From: Salmonirosea aquatica
GTDB lineage: Bacteria > Bacteroidota > Bacteroidia > Cytophagales > Spirosomataceae
Length of the DNA: 64,000 nucleotides
Assembly (NCBI RefSeq): GCF_009296315.1
Contig: NZ_WHLY01000002.1
Location: 2,604,001-2,668,000, forward strand
Direction: 5' to 3'
Part shown: one piece after another, positions 8,276 to 16,707 of the stretch
How the letters are laid out: the number at the start of each line of letters is the position of its first letter
How positions within the stretch are numbered: the first letter of the stretch is position 1
Position numbers and translations under genes: made by a program
Notes under the pieces: model-generated
What the model was told of the DNA's origin: nothing
The model's input: only the letters and a program-made list of their open reading frames with translations
The model's database searches: none

Positions 8276-8860
8276 AACAGTATTTTAGCTCGTTGAATTT
8301 TGTTTTATTTATTACGGTGAGCTTCCCATCGACTGTCTTCTGTGCTAAAAGATGAGGCTCGCCAGCCGAATTATCATATATCAGGGCTCCATCCACATCA
8401 GGTAGGTATATCTCAAACAAGTTTTTGATACCTCGTCGGTAACGCCTTTCGATTACTTCCGGTTCAATAGTATGTCCACCTTCGGTCACTCTGATTCTTA
8501 CCCGTTGTTTGGCTAATTCTACATTTTGCAGCCATAAGAAAAGCAAAGTAGTCGTGTATCCCTTATTTTTAGCCTCCTCAATTTTTAGTCGATAGCTCCT
8601 TGTCGCGAGGGTGGTTTCAAAGGCGAAGCTTTCGTTTCTATTTACAAGATCGTCAATTCTATTCAACATAATCCGTCCAGCCTCAAGAGCGACTTTCTGG
8701 GGTTGGAAAGGTGAAAGCCCTCGGGCTATTTCGTCGGCGTTGACGAATTCCTTGCAATCAAGAATCTCGGGTAGAATGGTACGGGTAGAATGGTAAATGA
8801 AGCTGTGGTTTTACCCGCACCATTGCAGCCTGCGATGATGTAGAGGTTTTTGTCAGGCAT
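8262..8860 (-). pseudogene. Zeta-toxin-family P-loop kinase, frameshifted by a 14-bp duplication
   Basis: From the ATG at 8858-8860 the protein begins MPDKNLYIIAGCNGAGKTTA, a perfect Walker A loop. A 14-bp tandem duplication (8768-8795) then throws the frame. Removing one copy restores ASFTILPEILDCKEF, followed by VNADEIARGLSPFQPQKVAL and then the intact downstream frame (MLNRIDDLVNRNESFAFETT and on to the end). The zeta family phosphorylates small substrates such as UDP-sugars. ADEIARGLSP and FAFETTLA are family hallmarks. As written, only a short Walker A peptide and a 135-residue C-terminal ORF can be made. A neighbouring small gene overlaps its end. The module lies inverted inside the DUF58/BatA operon. 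Confidence 0.8.
8768..8795. repeat. Perfect 14-bp tandem duplication
   Basis: CGGGTAGAATGGTA occurs twice with no gap (8768-8781 and 8782-8795). The flanking bases differ, so the repeat is exactly two units. The 14-bp excess is not a multiple of three and breaks the zeta-like gene. Loss of one unit restores a full-length frame. Confidence 0.95.
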
Positions 8861-8923
8861 AGACGGTGGAATTGGGAAAGATTCATTCAAAGGTGTGGCA
8901 CACCAACAATTCTGGTATTTTAG

Positions 8924-9067
8924 TTATTTCCCATACTGATAATCATAATCCTGCCCACCATAATAAACCAACTTTTTCTCCATTTCAGTAAAGTCGAATT
9001 TTGTGAGCGAAATGACTGTACGTTTTGTGAAATCAATTTTTCCTATCCAACAAATTTGTAGATTTTT
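8924..9067 (-). pseudogene. Possible coding remnant upstream of the BatA gene
   Basis: In the 365-bp gap 8861-9225 a 47-codon minus-strand frame without a good start reads WIGKIDFTKRTVISLTKFDF, then TEMEKKLVYYGGQDYDYQYG and K before TAA (8924-8926). It looks like the tail of a lost gene of unknown family. The rest of the gap is AT-rich, with a C7 run near 9104 and no recognisable promoter. Together with the zeta module it suggests an inserted, decaying segment in this operon. Confidence 0.25.
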
Positions 9068-9225
9068 TTAGAATACAAGAAACTCTAAATCTACTGCCTA
9101 CCCCCCCATTCTCCAAATTTTCAACCGGCCTTTTGGTACTTTTACTATCTTCACAATCTGGAAGTGCTCCATAATCCAATATTAGTACTTAAATTAGGAT
9201 GCTAAGTGATCAATTGGTTTAAATA

Positions 9226-10410
9226 ATGCAATTTCTTCAACCTTTATTTCTATGGGGTATCCTGGCCGTAGCGATCCCGATCGCCCTGCACTTCTGGCAT
9301 CGGAAGAAAGGTACGGTTATCGCCTGGGCCGCTACGCGCTTTCTTTTCGAGAAAAGCCAGCAACCGCAGCGAGGCTTCCGGCTGGACCAGATCCTGCTGC
9401 TGATTTTGCGTTGCGTACTATTGATTTTGGTGGCCCTGCTGCTGAGTGAGCCTGTCCTGAAGATGTTGGGGAAACAAGGTTATTTACAAACGATCCACCT
9501 CGTGCAGCCCGACGCCTTCGTAGTGGATAACTACCGTTTTGAACTGGAAGAAGCCCGCCAAAACGGCGAACCCATTTATTGGCTCACCCCTACCCCGCAA
9601 CCCGCCAATGAGCTCGCGCCGCCGGCTGATCCCACGCCTTGGAACGCGGTAATGTTGCAAAATGCAATCAATCGGGTAGCCCCGGCGGGCGAAGTACTGC
9701 ATCTGTACATGAAAAATGAGCGAAAACCCGGCCAACTGCCTTTTATTCAAACGCCGACTGATTTTCACCTTCACACTACACCCGATACGCTTGGAAATCC
9801 GATTCGTGCCTACCGGCTCGTTGCAAACCAGCAAAAACTGTATGTCGATACCGACAATATTCTACGCGCCAGCGACGCTGATGCTTCCGTTCGATTTGCC
9901 AGTCAGCCCGTGGGCGAAGGGCCTGTAAATGTTAGTATCGACCTGAAAGATCCGCTGGAACGAAAGACTGCTCTAGCCGCTTTGCAAGCCTTCGCCGAGG
10001 TGTACCGCCTGGAAATCAATTGGATAGAAAAAGGTACCCAGGCTGCACCAGATATAGTCGTTACTGATCAGTTGCCGCTCGCGCTACAGCCCGCAACCCT
10101 ATACCTTGTGACCAATCAGGCAGGTCTTTCGGCGTATCCGAATGTTTTCCATTTGCCAGAAAAACTCACCCCGCAAACGTCGCCGCTGGTGGCCCGTGGG
10201 CAGCTACCCGAATGGCTGGGACAGCGGATTCTGGCGCATTGGGGGATCGGGGGCAATACCGTGCCGATGAGCAGGGCCGAATTAGGTACCTTATTCAAAC
10301 CCGTCCAAGCATCCGGTGCGCCTTCGGCGCAGACACAACGCCTCATTTTCGCCGCTCTGCTCGTGGTTTGTATCTTTGAACGCATTCTTTCGCTACTCCG
10401 CAACGCATGA
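9226..10410 (+). CDS. BatA-type membrane protein
   Basis: A 394-residue protein with the N-terminal BatA double-transmembrane signature: QFLQPLFLWGILAVAIPIAL, HFWHRKKGTVIAWAATRFL, then a second helix (LLLILRCVLLILVALLL). The middle is a periplasmic or cytoplasmic domain without a clear vWA motif. A short hydrophobic segment (RLIFAALLVVCIFERILSLL) ends the protein. The stop overlaps the next start by 4 bp (ATGA). With the genes at 10407 and 12596 it forms a tightly coupled envelope operon typical of Bacteroidota, normally preceded by moxR and DUF58. Confidence 0.85.
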   Translation: MQFLQPLFLWGILAVAIPIALHFWHRKKGTVIAWAATRFLFEKSQQPQRGFRLDQILLLILRCVLLILVALLLSEPVLKMLGKQGYLQTIHLVQPDAFVVDNYRFELEEARQNGEPIYWLTPTPQPANELAPPADPTPWNAVMLQNAINRVAPAGEVLHLYMKNERKPGQLPFIQTPTDFHLHTTPDTLGNPIRAYRLVANQQKLYVDTDNILRASDADASVRFASQPVGEGPVNVSIDLKDPLERKTALAALQAFAEVYRLEINWIEKGTQAAPDIVVTDQLPLALQPATLYLVTNQAGLSAYPNVFHLPEKLTPQTSPLVARGQLPEWLGQRILAHWGIGGNTVPMSRAELGTLFKPVQASGAPSAQTQRLIFAALLVVCIFERILSLLRNA

Positions 10411-12599
10411 ACCCTCTTCAAAAACTCATCGCTTCGGTACGAAATCAGCTGTACGCCAACGCGCTGCTCCGGTGCATGCTGCTGGGCGCGGCGGCTTTTG
10501 TGTCGGCCTCCGCGCTGACAAGTTTGTTAGCCGTTCAATTAGGAGCGCTGGTAGTGGCCCTGGGGGCGGGTGTTTTTATTACAAAAATCTATGCCCCCAA
10601 AAAGCCGGAGGCCGTTTCGCTGATTCATCAGAAAGTACAGGGAACCGAGTACAGTCTGGCCTTACTGGAGAAAGAAAACCCGAATTGGGCAGAACAGCTC
10701 CAGCTGGAAAGGCTCTACGACCGAATTGAGAATGAGGCAGCCCCGCGCGTATTTTTTGCCCAACTTTGGCCGTATGGTCTGCTGGTAGTGCTGGCTTTTC
10801 TATTTCGTCTTGCTGTACCTCTTCTGGGGCAAAATTCCGGTATCTCAAAAGAATCTGAAACTTTACTACCTGCGAAACATGAAAAGAAAATACTTCCCCC
10901 ACCCAGCCTGCAAACGGCCCGAATACGGATTCAACCGCCAGCTTACTCGGGGTTGCACGCCACCGAATCATCCGATTTGAACGTGACCGCCCTGAACGGT
11001 TCGCGGCTAACGTGGCAGGTACAGCTCAGTCAGGCCGATGGGGTAACGTTGCGGCTCTCCGATGGCAAGAACTCGGGGTTGGTATTTAAGAAAAACGGCG
11101 ATTCATACGAATACAGTGACCGGTTGGTCCATTCGGGAATCTATAATCTGAAGGCTTACCGGGCCGATTCGCTGGTGTATCAGTCGGAATTCTACCGGCT
11201 GGAAGCACAGCCCGACCAACCGCCTAAAATTACCCCGGCCAGCAAGGAATTATATCGCTATCATCTGCTGAATGATCCCAAGAAAATTTCCGTTTCGGCT
11301 AAAATCTCCGATGATTTCCGGGTGCAAAATGCGTTCATCGTGGCCACGCTGGCGCGGGGTTCGGGTGAGAACGTGAAGTTCCGGGAAGTGCGGCTACCCC
11401 TGAGTCCGGCTACATTCAAAGAAGCGAACCTGACCAAGGTACTGGATCTGAAAGCCCTGGACTTTACGCCCGGCGACGAGCTGTACTACTACTGGGCCGC
11501 CGTGGACAACCGCCAGCCGGAGGCGAATTTCACCAAATCGGATACCTACTTTATCGTGTACCGGGACACGACACAGATGGAGGAAGCCCAACTGGCCACG
11601 ATGGCTGTCAACCGCATGCCGGAGTACTTCCGCTCGCAGCGGCAAATTATTATCGACACGGAAAAACTCATTGCCAAACGTAAAAAACTACCGCCCAAAG
11701 AATTCAATAGTACCTCCAACGAAATCGGCTTCGACCAGAAAGTACTGCGGCTGCGCTACGGACAGTTTATGGGCGAAGAGTTTGAAACCAATATCGGCGG
11801 AGCAAACCCGGCCGAAGACCACGGTGGCGATGCGCCGGGCAGTGCGTCGCTGGAAGGTTTCATGCATAAACACGACACCGAAGAAGAACATGCCGCCGTT
11901 GCCGAGGTTCCCGACCACGACCACAATCATGGTACCCCTGTACCGGCCGGACAGCAAGACCCGCTGGCCGCGCTCATGGAGCAATATGTGCATTCGCACG
12001 ACGATGGGGAGGTGAATACATTTCACGAACAATCCACACGCAGCCTGTTAAAAATGGCGCTGGAGCAGATGTGGCAATCGGAACTGCACCTGCGGCTGTA
12101 TGAACCCGAAAAAGCCCTGCCCTTTGAAAACAAAGCCCTGGAATACCTCAAGACCGCCCAGCAAAAAGCCCGTACCTATGTCAAGAAAAGTGGTTTCGAC
12201 CCACCGCCGCTGAAAATCAAAGAAACCCGCCTGACGGGTGAACTCGACAAAATCAACCCACGCTACCAACAGGAACGCCATTACGAACAGGAGCAGTTGG
12301 CCATCAAAGCCAGTCGCGTACTGGGGTATCTTGAGCTGCCCAAGCTCTCCGCCGCGCAGCAGCGCGACGTGCAGCAGGTAGGTACCCAACTGGCCGAAAC
12401 GACCATCAATAGCGGCCTGAAAAACTGGGCCGTACTGGGCGATTTGCAAAAATTGGCGAGTGGCAAAAAACTCAATGACAAGGAACGACAGCGGACCCAG
12501 GCTTTTTTATTAACTCTGGCCAATCCAACCTGGCAAACGGGTTCTGACTATCGCAGCCAACCAAAACTGGAAGCCGCTTTCTGGCGACAACTTTTATGA
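10407..12599 (+). CDS. DUF4175-like large membrane-anchored protein
   Basis: A 730-residue protein. It has two N-terminal transmembrane segments (residues 25-60), a third near 117-135 (YGLLVVLAFLFRLAVPLL), then a long extracytoplasmic region with Ig-like beta segments and C-terminal helices. A histidine/aspartate-rich stretch (around residues 475-540, with HKHDTEEEH, PDHDHNHG and HSHDDGE) could bind metal. The arrangement and position after a BatA gene match the DUF4175-type proteins of Bacteroidota BatA operons. Function is unknown, probably envelope integrity. Both ends overlap neighbours by 4 bp (ATGA), so translation is coupled. Confidence 0.75.
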   Translation: MNPLQKLIASVRNQLYANALLRCMLLGAAAFVSASALTSLLAVQLGALVVALGAGVFITKIYAPKKPEAVSLIHQKVQGTEYSLALLEKENPNWAEQLQLERLYDRIENEAAPRVFFAQLWPYGLLVVLAFLFRLAVPLLGQNSGISKESETLLPAKHEKKILPPPSLQTARIRIQPPAYSGLHATESSDLNVTALNGSRLTWQVQLSQADGVTLRLSDGKNSGLVFKKNGDSYEYSDRLVHSGIYNLKAYRADSLVYQSEFYRLEAQPDQPPKITPASKELYRYHLLNDPKKISVSAKISDDFRVQNAFIVATLARGSGENVKFREVRLPLSPATFKEANLTKVLDLKALDFTPGDELYYYWAAVDNRQPEANFTKSDTYFIVYRDTTQMEEAQLATMAVNRMPEYFRSQRQIIIDTEKLIAKRKKLPPKEFNSTSNEIGFDQKVLRLRYGQFMGEEFETNIGGANPAEDHGGDAPGSASLEGFMHKHDTEEEHAAVAEVPDHDHNHGTPVPAGQQDPLAALMEQYVHSHDDGEVNTFHEQSTRSLLKMALEQMWQSELHLRLYEPEKALPFENKALEYLKTAQQKARTYVKKSGFDPPPLKIKETRLTGELDKINPRYQQERHYEQEQLAIKASRVLGYLELPKLSAAQQRDVQQVGTQLAETTINSGLKNWAVLGDLQKLASGKKLNDKERQRTQAFLLTLANPTWQTGSDYRSQPKLEAAFWRQLL

Positions 12600-14253
12600 T
12601 TTCTTTTGATTTTTCCTTCAACTCTTCCGATCCTTTCCATTGGCTGACTGCGATTTTGCTGGCTGCCTTTCCAGTCGTGGTTTTCGGGATTTTGTGGAGG
12701 AACAAAACGTTGACGCCCCGGCGAAAATGGCTTCGGGGTGGACTGAATCTGTTTTTATGGCTGGTGTTGCTAGGGTACCTTTTACAACCAACCTGGACCA
12801 AAACGTCCGATTCGGCCCGGGCGTTGTTGGTAGGGGCCGAGGTACCTTCTGCCATGGCCCGCCGCTGGCAGGATAGCCTGGGGTTGAATGAACGGTTCGG
12901 ATCGCAGGAGTTTCTGAAAAAAAAACTGGCCGCCCATTTTGATTCGGTAACACTGCTGGGGCAGGATTTTACGCCCGATCTGCTGGCGCAGCTCACGTCA
13001 GGTACTGTGGAATGGCAGCCCTATTTCTCCGAAAATCAAATCCAGAATCTTGCCTGGCAGGGTACCCTGCGGCTGGGCGAAATGCAGCGCATCACAGGTA
13101 GCGTACAATCAACCAAAAAGCAATGGGCAAAAATCAAATTTGCCGGTGAAACGCTGGATAGTACGCAGCTTGCGGAAGGGTCGAATTCCTTTTCACTCCA
13201 ATTCCCGGCCTTCACCGAAGGGCGCACGGCTACGGAACTCTTTGTGAATGATAAATTTGTAGATACGCTACGTTTTTTTGTCCGCTCACGTCCCGTACTT
13301 TCCTACCAGTTTATTCTGGACAGCCCCGATTTTGAGAGCCGTACCCTGGCCGAATGGCTGGGCCGCCAAGGCAATGCCGTAACCGTGACGACGGCCGTTT
13401 CCAAAGGCATCCAGCAAAGCACAACCATCAACGGGGGAATGGCCCAAGGTACCCTGCCTGACCTCATCGTCACCGATCCTGGCAACGCCTCCAACTCATT
13501 GGTCAAGAAAGCTCTCGCGGCCGGAAAAAGTATTCTTTTCATAGGATTAACCCAGGCCGAAAGCAATCTCACCACCATCAACCGGGCCTTGGGAACAGGT
13601 TTTTCTATCAAGCGAACGACTTCCGAAACCGCCGCGCAGGTAGCTCCCAATCTGACGGCCTTGCCCTACGCTTTCAACGAGTCACTTCCTCAGTTGACGG
13701 TCCCCGGCTACCCAGTGGCTGTCTGGAACAAGGTAGGGAAAGTGGGCGTTAGCCTGCTGAACGAAACCTTCCCCCTCAAACTCAGCGGTGATAGTGTAGC
13801 GTACGCGCGAATCTGGAATACCGTTCTGGCGCAGGTACAGCCGCCATCCGGTAGCGGTGTGCTTGCCGATGCGCCGTTGTTCAAAGGCCTCGCAGGGCGG
13901 TTTTCCCTGAATATGGATGCTGAAATTCCGACCCGCTTTCCAGTTGGTCAGGATACTGTGGTCTTGCAAACTTCTCCGCTGAACCAGCAGGTAGCTGAAA
14001 CAAATTATTTATTCGGGCAATCGGGTTGGATAGGGGCAGGAGACTCCGCAGAAGTATTTGTGGAAGATTCGACCTCCACGCTCTTCCTGACCCGGCGGAT
14101 GGCCCATTATATAAAAGCATTGCGGGCGGCAGGCTTTTCGGCAGGTCCCCCCATGCCAAACCGCAACGTCAGGAAAAAGTCAACGATTGGGTATGGCTTA
14201 CGTTGTTTGTGCTCAGTTGCACGGCGCTTTGGATAGAGCCGAAGTTGAGCTAA
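12596..14253 (+). pseudogene. BatA-operon membrane protein, frameshifted near the C-terminus
   Basis: The frame from 12596 has two N-terminal membrane segments (HWLTAILLAAFPVVVFGILW and LNLFLWLVLLGYLLQP), followed by a large soluble region with a glutamine-amidotransferase-like alpha/beta pattern (LPDLIVTDPGNAS, AGKSILFIGLTQAESN). At a C6 run (14147-14152) the frame leaves the expected path. The zero-shifted frame ends at 14236 with an Arg-rich tail, whereas one extra C would continue HAKPQRQEKVNDWVWLTLFV and then LSCTALWIEPKLS to 14253. That is a proper C-terminal membrane anchor. The break may be sequencing error or slippage; most of the protein is intact. Confidence 0.75.
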
Positions 14254-14273
14254 CGCATACAGCCTTCAAAGAA

Positions 14274-14774
14274 TCAGGGAATTTTCTCAAACACAAACAG
14301 ATCCACAAACGTCCATTCCCCATCCTTCTGGCTACCTCGACGAATCACGAGTTGGGAAGGCGAACGCCGTTCATAAATGATACGCACCGAAGCATCCTCT
14401 TTTTCGAAAAGCGCTTCATTCTTTTTAGCCGACTGGAAAATGTAATGGTCGTGCTTGTCTTTCTCTTCCACCCCTACCATACCCGGCTTGAAATGTTTCA
14501 CCATCGCCACGGGTCCCTTGTCAGTTTGTTCAAACACAAACAGCTCGTACATGGTGGGCTTGTTGTCCTTCATCATCCGAATGTACCCGATGATGTTGTC
14601 CGCGGCCGGAGCCGTCCAGCCCGCCTCGATGGGCCCGCCGCTGAAGGTACCCAGCCAATGGCCTTCCAGGAAAGCCAGGTCTTTGAGGGTACCTTGCTGG
14701 GCGCGGATGGAAGGTGAGCCCAGAACGAGAGTAAAGCTCAAAAGGATTAAACGGAGCATTATTTTGGAATTCAT
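14274..14774 (-). CDS. DUF6265 family secreted protein
   Basis: The ATG at 14774 gives 166 residues with a signal peptide (MLRLILLSFTLVLGSPSIRA). An upstream in-frame ATG at 14879 would add 35 residues lacking signal character. The mature part has the DUF6265 pattern: LKDLAFLEGHWLGTFSGGPI, EAGWTAPAADNIIGYIRMM, then a lipocalin-like beta-rich remainder ending WTFVDLFVFEKIP. Function is unknown. It is convergent with the BatA operon, with only about 20 bp between stops. Confidence 0.75.
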   Translation of the reverse strand: MNSKIMLRLILLSFTLVLGSPSIRAQQGTLKDLAFLEGHWLGTFSGGPIEAGWTAPAADNIIGYIRMMKDNKPTMYELFVFEQTDKGPVAMVKHFKPGMVGVEEKDKHDHYIFQSAKKNEALFEKEDASVRIIYERRSPSQLVIRRGSQKDGEWTFVDLFVFEKIP

Positions 14775-14902
14775 AAGGTTCGGAATATGGTGAATTTGGA
14801 TTGGCAAATTAATGGATTTAATAGGAGTAGTACGGTACAAACACAAATTGTAGGTCTGAGTATTCGATTCGATGCTCAACCTTCATCTAAATCATCCGTA
14901 CT

Positions 14903-15673
14903 TCATTTATTAAAAATTTCATTCAAATGGAATTCTAAAAAGGATTGTCGGGGTAAAAACTTGTCTGGAAGATAAAGAGACCTACCCTCTAATTTGCCGA
15001 ACTGCTCCTGGTAATAAGCCTCCTTCGAGTATTTTTTCAATTTGTTAGCGATTATTATTCGATAATCCGTATCGATTCCTATATACCCTTTGTCAAAAGC
15101 AGCATCATAAAGTGCTGACAAACAAATACCATTTTCAGGGTTGATTCTCTCTTGTTTATTTTTTGACCAAGGGACAATGTGGCTGGCTCGAAGCATATCA
15201 GGCAAATTGATCCCACTTACAGCGCAGCGAGTGTTGTACATTCCTAACACCACTGATCGAAAAAAGCTTTGATTAACCCGCATCTTCACCAGTTGTAAAC
15301 GGGTTTCTCCAGTTTTTGACGCCAATCTATCTTCGTTGATTTTAAACTTCTGTTCAATAGGAATATCCTGCTTTTTTGCCAAAAGCAATTCACTCTCATA
15401 AACCAGATCATTCCAATTGCCATTGAATTCGTTCCAGATTTTCTCGTCAAGCTTACTGGCGTTTGAAAGACCTTTGACACCTCTTGCTTTGTGATAGGGA
15501 TCGAAACTTGCCAGATTTTGCATCTTACGACCAACCGCGCCAGGGGATCTGCCAAGGATTTTTGCTAATTCATGCAATTTTGGATTGCGGCCGTGAATCG
15601 TGCCATAAGGAATTTTACAGTACAAATTAAAGGCTAATATGGTCTGCTCACGCGTCCAAAGATCTTGCGCCAT
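14903..15673 (-). CDS. HNH endonuclease domain protein
   Basis: A 256-residue protein. Its N-terminal half contains a helix-turn-helix-like segment (KLHELAKILGRSPGAVGRKM). Its C-terminal half is an HNH_2-type nuclease: LPDMLRASHIVPWSKNKQER, then NPENGICLSALYDAAFDKGY. The His of SHIVPW and the Asn/His-like positions of the NPENG loop fit this family, often annotated as putative restriction endonuclease. Base composition is clearly more AT-rich than its neighbours and no GGTACC site was seen inside it, which suggests recent transfer. No methylase partner is nearby, so a defence role is open. Confidence 0.75.
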   Translation of the reverse strand: MAQDLWTREQTILAFNLYCKIPYGTIHGRNPKLHELAKILGRSPGAVGRKMQNLASFDPYHKARGVKGLSNASKLDEKIWNEFNGNWNDLVYESELLLAKKQDIPIEQKFKINEDRLASKTGETRLQLVKMRVNQSFFRSVVLGMYNTRCAVSGINLPDMLRASHIVPWSKNKQERINPENGICLSALYDAAFDKGYIGIDTDYRIIIANKLKKYSKEAYYQEQFGKLEGRSLYLPDKFLPRQSFLEFHLNEIFNK

Positions 15674-15830
15674 TTACAAAAGGAAATGAATTCAGGCTAA
15701 AAATTAATTTCAAGTGGCATTCGTACATTACGGTTGTGTAAGAAGCGCACCTGGATACTGATAAAAAAGCTGGGAAAGCCTTTTCCTACTAACTCTCTAC
15801 CTTTTTCAATACGGATTAGCCTTAGAGAAA

Positions 15831-16550
15831 CTAGAATTTCCTCCGTCCCACCGTGCTGCTCAGCACCGTCGTCTTACCCGATTGGTAATAGTCGCACATC
15901 GTCCGCAACACGCACTCGGAGCATTTGGGATCGTACCAGGTGCAAACGCGCTGCCCGTGCCAGTAGAAATGCTTGTGGAAATTGAAGAGTACCGTGGCAT
16001 CTCGGGGTAAGTACCTGAGCAACAGGTCATGTGCTTTGGCGGCGCTCACCTTTGGGCCGATGAGCCCCAAGCGCTGGGTGACGCGGTGTACGTGCGTGTC
16101 GACGGGAAGTAAGGGCTTTTTGAAGTTGAAGAGCAGCAAAAGCGTCGCCGTCTTGGGGCCGACGCCTGGCAGGTCGGTCAGCCATTTCATGGCCGCCTCC
16201 GTGGAAAGTTCGTGCAAAAAATCAATTGTGGCAGTACCCTTTTCCTGAAAAAGACGGATGAGTACCTGCTGAATGTAGGGAGCTTTGATCTCAGGATAAG
16301 TAGCCGTGCCGATGGCGTCGATAAGATCGGGCAGCGGGGCATCGCGGACAGCCTCCCAGGTCGGAAAGCGTTCACGCATGGTGCGGTAGGCTGTCACTTC
16401 GTTGGCATGGGTGGTGCGGTGCGACAGGATGGTACCGATCAGCTCATGCATGGGATCGGCACGGCCGTATATTTCCTGTACTCCGTAGTGTGCATTCAGC
16501 CGTTCGTGGGCCTGCATTGTTTTGGCGGCTAAGTCGGGCAGTGAGGTCAT
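15831..16550 (-). CDS. Endonuclease III-like DNA glycosylase
   Basis: The ATG at 16550 gives 239 residues. The longer frame back to 16646 adds an unconserved leader. The helix-hairpin-helix and catalytic site are plain: LTDLPGVGPKTATLLLLFNF (Lys of GPKTA), then LLPVDTHVHRVTQRLGL (catalytic Asp in VDTH). A [4Fe-4S] loop with C-x6-C-x2-C-x5-C spacing ends the protein (CTWYDPKCSECVLRTMC). These match Nth-type enzymes that remove oxidised pyrimidines and nick abasic sites. It is larger than a typical 210-residue Nth and could be a divergent paralogue. It follows the two-component genes on the same strand. Confidence 0.88.
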   Translation of the reverse strand: MTSLPDLAAKTMQAHERLNAHYGVQEIYGRADPMHELIGTILSHRTTHANEVTAYRTMRERFPTWEAVRDAPLPDLIDAIGTATYPEIKAPYIQQVLIRLFQEKGTATIDFLHELSTEAAMKWLTDLPGVGPKTATLLLLFNFKKPLLPVDTHVHRVTQRLGLIGPKVSAAKAHDLLLRYLPRDATVLFNFHKHFYWHGQRVCTWYDPKCSECVLRTMCDYYQSGKTTVLSSTVGRRKF

Positions 16551-16707
16551 ACGTACTGGGCTGGGAATGGGGCTGGCTAAACAGATAAATTGCATAAAAA
16601 CCTGTTCCAGCCAGACATAGTACCCCAGTCGGGGCCGACACAGCAAGCGTCACAAGAAAGTATTTCAACACGCTTAGCTTTACTCGATAAGACAGGCTGA
16701 AAACCAA

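Noticed and set aside
16444-16707. 87-residue hydrophobic frame directly after the sensor kinase
   Set aside because: Its start touches the kinase stop and a membrane helix is possible, but it overlaps the endonuclease III start by about 100 bp in another frame and its tail is not protein-like.
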